DNA of 64,000 nucleotides from Fomes fomentarius (lineage: Eukaryota > Basidiomycota > Agaricomycetes > Polyporales > Polyporaceae), in assembly GCA_022606135.1 (NCBI GenBank), contig JABYQN010000006.1, positions 2,728,001 to 2,792,000 on the forward strand, given 5' to 3'. Under the pieces are notes generated by a model. That model was not told the DNA's origin. It made no database searches and worked only from the letters and a program-made list of their open reading frames with translations. Of the stretch, positions 30,456 to 42,140 are shown in pieces. A program made the translations under genes and the position numbers. Each line of letters begins with the position of its first letter. The first letter of the stretch is position 1.

Positions 30456-33400
30456 GGAGGGCGTGAAGGAAAGCAGTGGTGGAAGTCGACCTGACTGTCT
30501 TCAGTGTCGTCCACGCGACAAACTTGGACGCGGCAGCGTCATCGTGGCGCCCACACTAACGCCCCCTTATTACCCGCTCATAGACTTACTTACTTACTCA
30601 CTTATTACCTCCTTTGATCACAGTAACACTGTGAGCCCATTCTGGTTAGTGAGTATTCGATCTCCGAAAGAACCAACCTCTTGAAACCATTGACCTCCGT
30701 GTCTTCGATGCCTCCTGCTGTCGGCTGAAGCCTGGGTGTGCTATGATGCCAGGCAGATGTCTCTTGTACTCACTACTTCGCTGTCATCGTTTCCAAGACT
30801 TCAATGGCACAATGCAGAACAGCTTCCTCCATTTGCCCGTCTCGCTCGATCTGTCGCATTGTCAACGATAATCACCCCGCTTTCGCTTCCGCCGGCAACA
30901 CCCCGCATACATACACATCATTGGCTTCGAGGACTGAAGTACTGATCTCTCACAAGCATGCGAAAGCTGACAGCCTTCGATGATTGAGGCGGTGATTGTA
31001 CGTTGCCCCACGTTCCATTTCCTCCGCTGTCTGTACCCGTCCATGCCATGTCCAGTGTGTCCAGGTGTGTCCCTGAGACTGAGGTTCATACTGACGCCGC
31101 TCAGCGCCCAGGTGCTGTCTGCTTAGAAGGTCGAAGAAGATAGCCACAAGAATCCAGTACTTGAAGTAACCATCGGGAGATCGGGACATACCGCCATCCG
31201 TATATTGGGATTGGCCTTCTCGGGGCGTGCGATATCCCGACTTGCTGTATATGCACTGACAGTGAGTACACGAGTCTTTGATTTCTGTGGTGGCAATGCG
31301 TATCGTTCCTCCGCCGACTTCCCCACAATGCAGCATGGCCTCGCAGACCGAACCTTGCCATGCGGGGAAAGTATCTAGAAATACGCATGCGTTCGTGCGC
31401 AGTGTCCATGGATAAGCATCCCTATGGCATGTCGGGCTCAGACTGGAAGCGACCTGTGGAACTACATCCGGCTCCCCAGATCCGAAGCGTATTCCTCAAA
31501 ACCCAATCATTGTCGTGCGCGTCTGCATTTCGACGGCGTGCACACCGTCTCCACACTCAATCAACTCCTATTAACTCACGTACATGTTTGCATCGCTCTT
31601 CAAGTAAGTGCGCTGGTCGACGGTTCTTTGGTGACCGGCCGCTGGATGTGGCGGCGCGATTGATCAGGCCACGGCATCGAATCTTGTCGCCAGCGCGAAC
31701 CCAAGATCTGGTCCAGCAGGCGCATCTCCTCGCCCGCGAAGCAAGTCTGTCTTTGATCATGGTGCGTACATGTTACCCTATACCGTACGCAATACACCCA
31801 CGGCCGCCCTTCTCTGTCATTGTCATTGGAGCCACCTGGTATCTCACCATGCCATCATCGTCAGAAGCCGCAGTGCGCAGACATGTCCACTTTCCGGTGT
31901 ATAGCACTCACACCGGCGGCGTGCGTGCGCTCGGTGGCACACCATGATCCCCCGTCCATTCACAGTCCGCCCGTGGGCGAAATATGCTGTTAGCGTTCGT
32001 CATTATCTGCAGGGCCGCGTGCATCCGTGCTCCGCAGGTACCGTCTGAATGCCACCGGCACGTTCTTGCTCCATCGTCTGGGAGCCTCGTTCGCATGGCC
32101 GGCGTGTTATCAGCGTCTCGGACCTTAGAATTTTTTTTTTCATATGACACGCCGTCGAGGCTCGTCTCCTCGCCCATGCGCTCTGCAATTGCGATGTGGT
32201 GGCGAATGGAAAGGCCGATCGACAGGTCCAAGCAGCCGGAAGGGCCAGTTGCACCGTCGCGGGGTTTCTCGGTCCCGTGTCAGTCTTGTGGGGGTGGTTC
32301 GCGCTGCACGGATGGCCAGATGTCACAATCGAAATGTGCAGCCATGTCTCAGAACCAAAAGATAATCGGTAAGTACTCCCACTTGAACCATGCGCATGAA
32401 GCGGCGGCATGCACCTCCCGCTGTGCAAGCGAGGGCTGCAGCTTGGCACGCGGATGGCGGGCTTGCCAAGTATGTGCAAAGTCAACATCCTCGGCCCCCT
32501 GGCTTCGTCCGATAACCTCATGGCCGCGATGTCGCTATCGGGAGCGCGACCATGCTAACCTTATTCATATTCTGTTCTCATGACCTGTGTCTCGAACGAC
32601 GAAGGGCCCCGTCGGCAAAAAGCAAGCCTCGTATAGAGATATGTCTTGTACGTGATTCTATTGTGCGCCGCGCTGTATACAACATCCGGAGCCGGGGAGA
32701 CCGAGGTACGCCTCCGCGCGGCCCCACGACTGTGGGGGGCGGATGCGCGTAAGAACATCCGTTAGCATTTGGCGTAACGTCAGAGGTTCTGTGGAGAGAG
32801 AATGGATAGAAAGGGCGTTGGGTACAGGCGCCACAAAGGGACCAGTAGCCTCCAGGTCGCAGGCGGAAGCGGGGGGTGCCTTCGTCGGGCTGCTTCTTCG
32901 TGTTTCAGGTTGCTAGCCGGACAGCGGCACGCTTCTCTCCCACAGACGGATGCGGCAGGTCTGGGCCAGGGAGGGCGTCTGCTAACGGAAGAAGCAGGGA
33001 CCAGAAGGCAGAAAGAAGTACACATGCGCAACGCTAAGGCACGACGCGCTCACCTCGGCCGTTCCCTCTCCTCCGTGCGACTCGTGTTATCGTTAGGCTC
33101 GTATACTTTCGCGCACCCGCGAACCTTGCCGAGCAACGCCTGCATGTCCCATTACGCTATCGTCCCCTCCATTCTACGCTAGGGCTGGAGACCCGACCCG
33201 CGGAGAGACATACTAGCGGACTTGCGCAATTTGCTTCGCCGGCAATTGTTCACGCACTGTCAGCGTAAGACGCCATGACTCACCGAAAGGAGCAAGGGGA
33301 CTGTGCAGCTTCTGTCGTCCCGCGACAGACAAATTCCCTGAGGACATCATGGCCCTGAGGTCTGACGTGAGCATGCCGATAAGGGGGCACTCACACTCAC

Positions 33401-34940
33401 ACTTGTAAGAGACCGGACCGCGATACGTTACGGTTCAGTCTGCTGGCGACCTGACATGCTGCGCGACTGAGAGGCCCAAGCTGCCTCGCTCAGCACGACG
33501 GCGGCGCAATGTTGGATGCAATAGGCTCGAGTATCGACATCGGTGGCTAGGTGCATCCGCAAAAGAAGGTGGATATCCGTAGACTCCCGCACCTGCTTAA
33601 CATCGGACTGACGCAGTACCGTGACCGAAGTTTCCAGGTCCCCGACGCGAGGGCTTCTCCCGCAGCCCCGGGCCTGTACGAGAAGCGTAGATTTCAGTCT
33701 CAGACCTGGCAGGGGGAGGCATCCGTTTTACGACATGCTTGAGTCATGTATGTGTGTACAACCACCGCGCAAGCGCGTCTGACGGAGTAGGACGGACCTG
33801 TCTGAGTTGCGTTCGAGCGCGTTTGAGCGTCGAGCGACACACCAGACTGAGACAGGCCCCACCGAGCGGCCGACCGGCTGTCTGGATGGTAAACGGATGC
33901 GCATTAATCACGGCGGTGCGCGCCACAAGGCCGTCAGCCTCTCGCCTGCACAGTGCAGTGGCTGGCCAGATGCGGACGGGGGCGTCCATGGATATGTACG
34001 TACACGGTGCGAGGCTGACGTTGTTCGAATCGCTGTTCGCCTTGGGAGGAGGGGGAGTTTCTCGCGGGAGCCACGGGCCACCGAGCTATGGTGGAGGAGA
34101 TCGGGAGAGCGGCTCAGCGAAAGAGCGCGGTGGCCACAGAAGGCCTGCGCCCTGCCACTTTGTCCCGCGGAGGAGGGTAGACGGGTGTCACTGTCAGCGC
34201 TGTGCACGGAGAGCGATGGCGTAGGGGGTCACATCGCGGACAGCGCGCACACAGCCCGGTGGTTCGCCGTCATCCAAGACGAGGCAGCTGGGCGGTGGAG
34301 CCTGAGTCGAGTCGTCGGGGGCAGGGAAATTGGGATGCAGCTTGGGGGGGTGCTTTCCTAGGATAACTCGATACGCGCGTGTGTCCTAGGCTCACCTGCG
34401 TCGCCATGTGCGGTGCGCACGCCGACGATATGCCGACGAGGACCAAGGCAAGCGGTCATGTGGCCGACGCCGCCACCGCTCTCTTCAGTGGCCCTTTCCC
34501 GCCCGATCGTTTGAGATTTCTATCCGACCTTCCCACGAACCTCGCCACCTGCGACAGCAGCAACGGCGACGTCAGACGCCTGCATCGTGACTGCCCCATG
34601 TGACGTACTGTGACGGGACGCGCCCTGACGCGCGCTCGTGACCGCCAAATCGGGCGGTAAGGCGTATACGCGCTTACTCAGAGGAGGCTAGCGCCAAACG
34701 GCTCTCTCCCCGACATCAACCTCGTTCTGATCGCCTCGCTCAGCTCTCGATCCCTCTGCGCCGTTTTCTTGCTCTGTTATCTCCAGCACTGCTTTCGGAC
34801 TTGGGAGTGCGACAGTCCGTCGCTCGAGAGCCTCAATCACTGTCAGTGAATACCGGCTTGCTGCGCATCAACCACGCCCCCGACCCGACTCGGAGAGGAC
34901 CCTCTCGTGCTGCCGTACTCGTATACTGACCATCTTGACC
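30456..34940. other. Gene-poor region of about 4.5 kb, no gene supported
   Basis: Open frames up to about 195 codons occur on both strands, but none resembles a family, shares composition with neighbouring genes, or can be extended by plausible splicing. Visible features are a CTTA-type short tandem stretch near 30584-30606, a ten-T run near 32130, and scattered CT-rich tracts. The left end should hold the TRP-like promoter and the right end, pyrimidine-rich near 34700-34900, the leader of the ING gene. A non-coding transcript cannot be excluded. Confidence 0.45.
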
Positions 34941-36665
34941 ATGAACGCTAACCTCGAAGAGGCCGCGAACATCGCGACCGAGTACCTCTCCAGTAAGACT
35001 TTGGTTTCCCGTCTCTCTGTCTCGCCGCCTGGCGATGGATGGCGCACGAATTGTTCCATGACCGTCGTGGTGTCGTGATCCGGCACAATCGCAGGCCACC
35101 CGCCGCGCCGGCGCCGCGAGAACGCCTTAGCATATCGATGTGCGCGCCGCCCGCCATCCGCGAGATACGACGCGTGGTTCTGTCCTGTCCAGGGCCGCTT
35201 ATTGGTCTCCGTTTCTCCCCTTGCAGGTCTCGAAAACTTGCCCAATGAGGCACAGCATATCCTGGCCGAGATCAAGCACCGCGACACAAAGTCACAAGGC
35301 ATGTGCACGTTTCCATGTTGTGGACACTCGCTGCACGTTCGTTACCGTAGGGCTGACGTCTGCTGTCATACGTGCGTGCGCCGTGCCGCCTTGCGCACAT
35401 GCACTTGCACAGATCTCATCGAGGAAATCCGCAAGGAGACGCAGAAGTACTTTCGCCACTCGAACAAGAACCCCGGCCAGCAGCTCTCGGGCAAGGATGC
35501 GGCTATCCCTGAGACTGTAAATGCGCTTTATGCAGCGGTCGATGCCCTCGCCGCGGAGAAGACTGCACTGGCAGAACGCCTGGTAAAGATCTTTGAGCGG
35601 GCGATGGCTCGATTGCAACACGACCTACAGCGGATACTCAAACTGCAAGGCGATGAGCCGGGCCTGCCGCCCACGCAGCATTTCCTGAACAGCGTTGACA
35701 GCACCGTGCAACAGATCCATACTGGCCTTCGGACAGCGACGGCCGCGGTGGAGCCTGCACCTGTCTCCGCGCCTGTAGCACCTCCGCCCAAGAAGAGTAC
35801 GTGGCCTTCTTCCCTTTGTGTTGTGTTCTTTCAAGTTCGGCCGCGCCGCGTTGCGCTGCGCAACGCGTTGTTGCAGCTGTTTTTTGTGTGTGTGTTTGCA
35901 CGCGCTTTCTTTGTGTTACGTTTCCCTCCTCCGTCTTCTGTCGTAAGCCCGCCCGATCTGGCCCCAGTACTGACTTGGTCTCTTTGTCACTCTCTCAGAG
36001 CAGCGAGTTGCGGCCACGCAGTCGGCTGGCAGCATTAAGCTCCCGAGTCCAGTCCCGGTCTCCGGGAGCGCGTACAGCAGCAGCAATGCAGGTGGCGTGC
36101 AGAAATCGGGGCTGTCCCGACAGGTGCATCCGAGACAATCGCCAGTCCGCTCGCGCCGCGCACACGCGTCGTCCGGCATGGACGACGAGGACGCGGAAGG
36201 CGAGGAGGACGAAGAAGGGGGCGATGCGGACGACGAGCTTTATTGTTACTGCCAAAAGCTTTCGTACGGAGAGGTGCGTGAACTGCCGCTGCGTGTTGGG
36301 GGGTGGGCTGGGGGTGAAGTTGTGCGAGGGCGTCAGCGTCTTATTCTTTGTGTTGTGCAACAGATGATCGCGTGCGACAATGAGTCCTGCCGGTTCCAAT
36401 GGGTAAGGAAATTTCATTTCATGCGCTTGGGCGTCCATGTTAGACGTCCAACGCGTCTCATGCACAGTCTTATTGAATGGCTTTCGCTGACGACACGGGC
36501 GTGACGCAGTTTCACATATCGTGTCTCAATCTTCCGGCGAACCAGAGCCTGCCAGACACATGGTTCTGCGACGAGTGCAGCGCGCTTCTGGGGAAGACGA
36601 ACACGATGACGCAGACGACGACGGGTGGGCCCAGTGGGGGCCGGAAGGGACGGAAGAAGCAGTGA
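34941..36665 (+). CDS. ING-family chromatin protein with C-terminal PHD finger
   Basis: Six exons (34941-34992, 35227-35298, 35413-35796, 35999-36273, 36364-36402, 36510-36665) give 325 residues. The N-terminal ING helix region reads YLSSLENLPNEAQHILAEIKHRD, then DLIEEIRKETQKYFRHSN and RLVKIFERAMARLQHDLQRI. A Pro/Ser-rich linker and an acidic block (DDEDAEGEEDEEGGD) precede the PHD finger. YCYCQKLSYGEMIACDN, CRFQWFHISCLNL and WFCDECSALL supply the C4HC3 ligands and the Tyr, Met and Trp cage expected for H3K4me3 reading. The tail is Gly/Lys-rich. Yeast relatives Yng2 and Pho23 sit in NuA4 and Rpd3L; the exact complex is not decidable here. The intron 35299-35412 uses a GC donor. Confidence 0.92.
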
Positions 36666-37597
36666 GATAGGAAGATATGAATACTCTGGATTGTAGGAAA
36701 TTGTATTTGTAAATCTGGATGCGATGTGGTGAAACGAGGAGAGGGCGGCTCTGGGGGGTGGGATATGTTAGGCCTTAGGCAGGTGGCAGGCGCTGTTGGT
36801 CATTAAGGTAAGGTTTGGGGCGGGGCTGGGGAGAAGCGTGGAGAGACGTCCGACACAGCCCGGGTGTGTGAGTGCATCTTTGTGCGGGCGATTGGGAGGA
36901 GGCAAAGAGACGGGCGGCTGGGACGCGGTGCAACGTTAGGATGGATTGTGGGTGAGAGCCGATGATTGGACAAAGGACGGGGAGGGGCAGGTCACAGAGG
37001 TAGCTACGGGGGGATGCGGGCGCTTGTACGGATAGGCGGCGGGAGGGACCGAGAGAGAGGATCTTCGGCTAGGTGGATTTGGCGAGATCTGGAAACGAGA
37101 TGAGGGGACTGCTCAGTTCGGCTGGGAGCGGACGAGTGTGAGCCTCCCGGAAAAGGCAAGGGGCGTTGGCGAGTCGGAGTAAGTGGGCAGCTCCGGGGCG
37201 GCGCGCCGGGGTCTGGGGCGGCGACGGGGGGTGTAGACCGAGGGCGGGATGTGTGGCGGGGCAGTCGAGGAAGTGCAGAGGGAATGGTGCAGCCGGGGTG
37301 GGTTGGACGGGCAGCAGGGATTCGGGCAGCAAGAGGAAGAAACGTACGATGGCAGTGCAGGGGTGGCATGGGGGGTGGCGGGGCCCGGGGGTACGGTAAG
37401 TGGGTGTTTAGCGGCTAAGCCATTCGTAGTCGCACAGGTTGGCGGGACCCCAGGAGGACGGCAGAGCCGAGTACGGGTTCGTTAAGACGACCACGCGAGG
37501 GCATCCCGCTGGGCCTCATATTTCTGTGCCCCTCGACTCCTCCTCTTCTGTCTGGGTACGGCTTCCTCTTCCGCCAGACTCTTCCAGACGCGACTCC
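36666..37597. other. Spacer and long leader region of the GATA-factor gene
   Basis: 932 bases very rich in G on the plus strand (many GGGG tracts between 36720 and 37400) with no supported gene. The frame of the GATA protein stays open back to 37439 but without a better ATG. The G-rich stretch may be promoter or a structured 5' leader. Confidence 0.5.
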
Positions 37598-39339
37598 ATG
37601 GATCCTCTACACTTCGACTACTCCTCCTACTCAGACGCGTCCACCCCCCGCACCCCGTCTCCGAGGACTTCCTTCTCCTCCGACGATATGCACCACTATC
37701 CCGCCCCCAACTACAAGCCGACGATGGACATGCATCTCACCCGCAACATCTTCGAGCACCATCCCGACGAGGGCGCCGTCGTCGTCACCGACCACCACCA
37801 CTCCACCATGGAGGGCGCACACATGTGGTCTGGCCCGTACCCCACCTCCTTCCCGACGCCCCCGGGTTCCCGCGGCTCCCTGCTCGAGGAGCTGTATGAT
37901 CATGACATTCCCGACCACAGTGGCCCCCAGGACGTGTACATCGACCACCGCCACCAACAGTCCGCAGAGCCAGGCTTCCACGGCGGAAACTGGTCCGGCA
38001 TCCCCCAGACTGCGAACGGCCCCCACCACATCTCCCAACACCATCATATGCGTCACCCCCACGACATCGCCATGACGCGCCGCGCGACCTTCCCCTACGT
38101 CCGGCACGACAACCGCGGCGATCCGATGCCCTACGCGCCGTCCCCGTTCATGGGCAGCGATCACGACTCGGTGAGCTCGTACGGCTCGCGTCCCAGCACC
38201 ATGTACTCCGAGCCCCTTTCGCTTGAGGGCTCTCCGCATATCCAGATGTGCGAGCCCATGCACCCTAGCATGGACGAGCCTTTTGCGCACACCGTTCCGA
38301 TGAACAACTCCCCGCACCAGTCCTACCACGATTTCCACCACTCGCACCATCTAGACGGTATCAAAACCGAGGACCCGAACTCGGTCATTGTTCCCTCCCA
38401 GAACGCGTGGAGCCGACCGTCCTCAGCAGGCATGCCGTCCCTTCCCTGTCTCTCGCCACACGCCGGTATCCTCATCCAGCATACGGACGAAGCGGCGTCG
38501 AAGGAGACGCAATATCTCCGCCGCCGCTGCTTCAATTGCCACACCACTGAGCCTCCCAGCTGGCGCCGATCCACGCTTAACCCTGGTAAGATCGTCTGCA
38601 ACAAGTGCGGCTTGTACGAGCGCACGCATTTGCGCCCGCGTCCTCTGCGCTTCGACGAGCTCCGCGCTGGGAGCAAGACGCGCAAGCAGCCGAAGGTGAA
38701 TAGCTCACCCAAGGCTGCGAAGATGCCGCAGATGATCAAGAAGGAACCGTCCGAGATGGACAACGTGATGCCCCGTCGCGCGTCCGTCTCGTCGTCAGCG
38801 TCGTCTGTGCATTCTGCTAGCAGTGACTGGGACGAGTCTGGTGAGTCTCTGCGCGCTCCGGCATAGTGAGCGGGTGCTGACGGTTCGGCATGGCAGTGTC
38901 GGTCTATTCGGGAGGATCGAACCCACCCTCGTCGTTCAACTCGCCATCCGCTTCCACCTTCCCCATCCCCCGCGATCCCAACTCGCAGTCCCCTCCTTTG
39001 GTTCCTCCTGAAGGCGGTATCCGCCTGCCTAATGCGCCGCTTTCCGACATCGCCTCTTTGCAGTCGTCGGGCCCGACGCCCCCGACGCCTCGCAAGGCTG
39101 CGACCATGCCCATTCCCTACTACCCTTCTTCTCCCGCCCAGCAGGCACAACAAATTCAGCAGACCGATTACTTTGTACGCCGTGGCTCGCTTCCGGCTCC
39201 CGCGGAAATGCAGCGGCGCAACACCGACGGCTCTATTTCAGAGACGACGGGGTGGCAGACGGTGCCGATCTCAGAGTTGGCTCCCGCGAAGAGTGCACAG
39301 GCTTCGCCGCAGCTCAGCAAGACCGTCATCGCTGCATGA
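37598..39339 (+). CDS. GATA-type zinc-finger transcription factor
   Basis: Two exons (37598-38840 and 38897-39339) encode 561 residues. The long N-terminal half is rich in His, Pro, Ser and Tyr (MDPLHFDYSSYSD, HHPDEG, HHHMRHPH) and probably disordered. The single finger, residues 311-337, reads CFNC then PSWRRSTLNPGKIVCNKCG, followed by LYERTHLRPRPLRF. The spacing is C-x2-C-x19-C-x2-C, longer than the usual 17 or 18 loop. A basic stretch (GSKTRKQPK) follows, then Ser-rich and Pro-rich sequence with an ALSDIASLQSS-like segment in exon 2. It should be nuclear and bind GATA-type sites; targets such as nitrogen use, light or development cannot be told from sequence. If the intron is retained the protein ends early at 38866. 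Confidence 0.88.
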
Positions 39340-40713
39340 GGAGGGACCGTCAGGGCGGTCGTCGTCTATCGTCGCGTTCCTCGTCATCTTTATCCCTCTT
39401 CCTCCGCATAGACCCGATACCTTCAGTTGCATCCCTCCCGCTGCTGCTCCGCGCGTTCGGACGGGCGCGCTTGTTTATACTGCAAAATATCCCGCTCCCG
39501 ATACCACTCCCCCTCCTCATACCACCGCCCGCGGCGCTGCGAGCGTCCTCGCGCGCAAAATGCTCGTCTATGTACTCTTCGGCTCGCGCTTTGGCTTCTC
39601 CACATCTCCCCGCATATCTCCCACCACTGTATCACCGCAAGCACAACCGTCCCCTTTGCATCTTTGTTCACTACTCCAAACTGGTCTTCTTGAAGGTATA
39701 ATGCGCCGCTCTGCCCATGCGTATATTTTTTGTTACTTATTGGTCTCTGGTCTCTGTTGCTGCCTGCTGCTGCCCCTCCTCCCACATCCTTCCGCTCGTT
39801 TGCTTGGCCGCCCGGACCTCCGTGGGTGCGCGCGCGCTGCTATAACTATCTATTTATTATCTGTCTGTCGTACTACAGCCCCTCTGCATATCCCCACCCA
39901 GTGTAATCGTAGCCTATAGGAAAGTAGCCGTATAACGTGCCAATACAAACCAGCGAAACCCAACCCCACACGCGCACATGCTCTAACACTCTTTCTCTTC
40001 CGTCTGCCTGCGGTGCCGCGTGAAGGCCTTACTTCTTTGAGTTTTCTTTGAGTTACTTGACGCCACAGGCCATGGCGATTACGCCTGCACTGAGACTTTG
40101 CCGCGATCACGTTGGGTCACGGAAAGGGTGCGCCACTTGCGTACTTGAGACGCCCCGCTCGCTCGTGCCACCCGATCGTCTCGTCGCCATGAGCATGCAT
40201 ATGCTTGCTTCTGGTGGGAAACACGCCTCGGTTGGCTCGTGCTTCCGACTCTCGATTCTTTCCTCTCTACGCTGGCCCGACGGGCCCGGGTGGCACAGGC
40301 ACGTTGCATGCTCAGGTTCATGCATGACCATGGCCTCCTCACTCGGGAGCGCGCGGGGCGGGGACGTGTGGGGGCAGACAGCGAGCGGTGTTGTTCGCGG
40401 CGCGAGGTGGAGAGCAGACACGCCACGGATGCGATAGACGATACTGACTACTTGATACTTACACCTCTCCTCCCCGCTCGTTCGATTCGGGCGTTCTGCC
40501 GCTGCGGTAGCACTTAGTAGTACTCACTGAGCACATGGGGCTGGCACAACTCGCGGGCTGTTCTGTTCAGCCGCGACGCGCGCGCGTGCGCGCCCGCGAC
40601 GTATTAGAGAACCGATCGGGCGGGCGTGTGTATGTACCATGTAAGTGCTATGGCGTCGCGAGCGTTTCAGGCTCTCCTCTATAGGCTCTCCGTTCACACT
40701 CGCCCAGCCGCTC

Positions 40714-40769
40714 CCCGTTTCCCGTTTCCCGTGTCCCGTGTCCCGTTTCCCGCTTCCCGCTTCCCGACT
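40714..40769. repeat. 7-nt tandem repeat, 8 units (CCCGTTT type)
   Basis: Eight consecutive heptamers can be counted: two CCCGTTT, two CCCGTGT, one CCCGTTT, two CCCGCTT and one CCCGACT. They lie in the gene-poor region after the GATA gene. It is not a TTAGGG telomere repeat. Confidence 0.85.
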
Positions 40770-41477
40770 CTCCGACTCCCCGGTGGCTCGTGGTCCGTCC
40801 GTTCCAGCCGATGGGGATCGATGGGAGTCCCGCCCATGCTCGCCCCCGCCGCCACCACCACACCTCCACCGTCGCCGTCGCTAGAAGAGTCCGCTCGAGA
40901 GAGGTTCTTGCGGCGGTCGCTTCGCGCTAGCCCACTCGCGGTTTCGCGCTATCGGTACTTATCGGCCCGTTGTTGCCACACGTGGGGGGACGCGAGAGGG
41001 CCGGGTGACCGCGCTGGTTCAGGTTCTGGTGGCGGCGCGTCAAATGCAATATGCATATGGCCGCGCGAGTCGCAACTCGCGACTCGCGGCCCAGCCGCTT
41101 GTTTGTTTGTTTTTTGAAAAAAAAAGAAAAATTGGATATTACTACTTAGACTTTAGAGCGGCCGCGAGCTTGAGCACGGCAGGCGGACTTCGAAGCTGCT
41201 CTGGAACCCGTGCGAGAGCGAGGCATGTTTGACTCTTTGAGGGTATAAGCTTGAAGCCAGGAAGGGCGGCCTGCACCCTGCTGACCCATGCATGGTCCCA
41301 TTCGCGACAGGCACCTCGACCGGGCGAACGCAAATTCCACTCGAAGTAAGTAAGTCAAAGCAACTGTGCATCGACTCTGTCGACTTGTTCCGGTCCGCGG
41401 CCGCTTCGCTTGCCCTGAGAGGGTGGCTGCTGCTGTGGGGAGCACACACACATGGCTGGAAAAAGAAGAATGGGAAA

Positions 41478-41494
41478 GGGGGGGGGGGGGGGGG
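41478..41494 (+). repeat. Run of 17 G
   Basis: An uninterrupted G17 lies in the gene-poor region. Such a run can be a real homopolymer prone to slippage or can mark a length error in the assembly. Confidence 0.9.
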
Positions 41495-42123
41495 TCCTGA
41501 CTCCCGGACTCCTTACCGCATACGTGTATGTCGATACCATCGGGACGCGGTGGGTTGGGCAAGCCGGGCTGGGCATATCGGTATCCATTATCGCGCATAC
41601 TACCAAGTCCAAGTCCGCTACCCGACCTCAGGTTCGTAGAGGCGTGGCACCCGACCCTGCACGCGCACGCATGTGCAACGCAAGTCGTCCCCCCTTTGGG
41701 GTCTTCCACACTGCAACAGGAATAATCAATCGAAATCCTATTACCCCTCCCTCTCCTCCAGCTGGACTCCGCAACTGCCGCGCACAACACGCAAATCCGT
41801 CTGGCCGCCGAAAAGACCAATACACGAATGTCGCGCTCGCGGCTCACTGCCACTGCTCACCCAGTTACAGTCAAGTACTTACTTTTTTGGTGCCCCACAT
41901 CCGGTGCGAACCTCCGGAGGAAAGCTTGCGGAAAATGTAATGTGTGTACTATGGCAAGCAGTGGGCCTGTACATAATAATATCGTGCGTATTAATGCGTC
42001 AGCCCCCCGTCTCGCATGTGCCCGTGGCTCCGTTAGGTTAATATGATAATCGTGCTCGAGGCTCAGGCTCGTCGCGCTCGAGGACAAATCTGCTGCTGAA
42101 CATTCGATTTCCACGTACTAGGG

Positions 42124-42140
42124 TCTCTCTCTCTCTCTCT
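42124..42140. repeat. (TC)n microsatellite
   Basis: About eight TC units in a row, within the gene-poor region. Confidence 0.85.

Noticed and set aside
37631..38350. Minus-strand Val/His-rich open frame of 239 codons
   Set aside because: Mirror of the His-codon-rich GATA exon (CAC/CAT reads as GTG/ATG), a typical antisense shadow.
38323..39153. Minus-strand open frame of 276 codons
   Set aside because: Antisense to the zinc-finger part of the GATA gene and its second exon; no family features.
40714..40769. Possible telomere-like repeat
   Set aside because: The unit is CCCGTTT-like, not CCCTAA/TTAGGG, and it is internal.
41146..41853. Minus-strand open frame of 235 codons in the gene-poor block
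   Set aside because: It crosses the 17-G run, has no recognisable fold, and overlaps equally long frames on the other strand.
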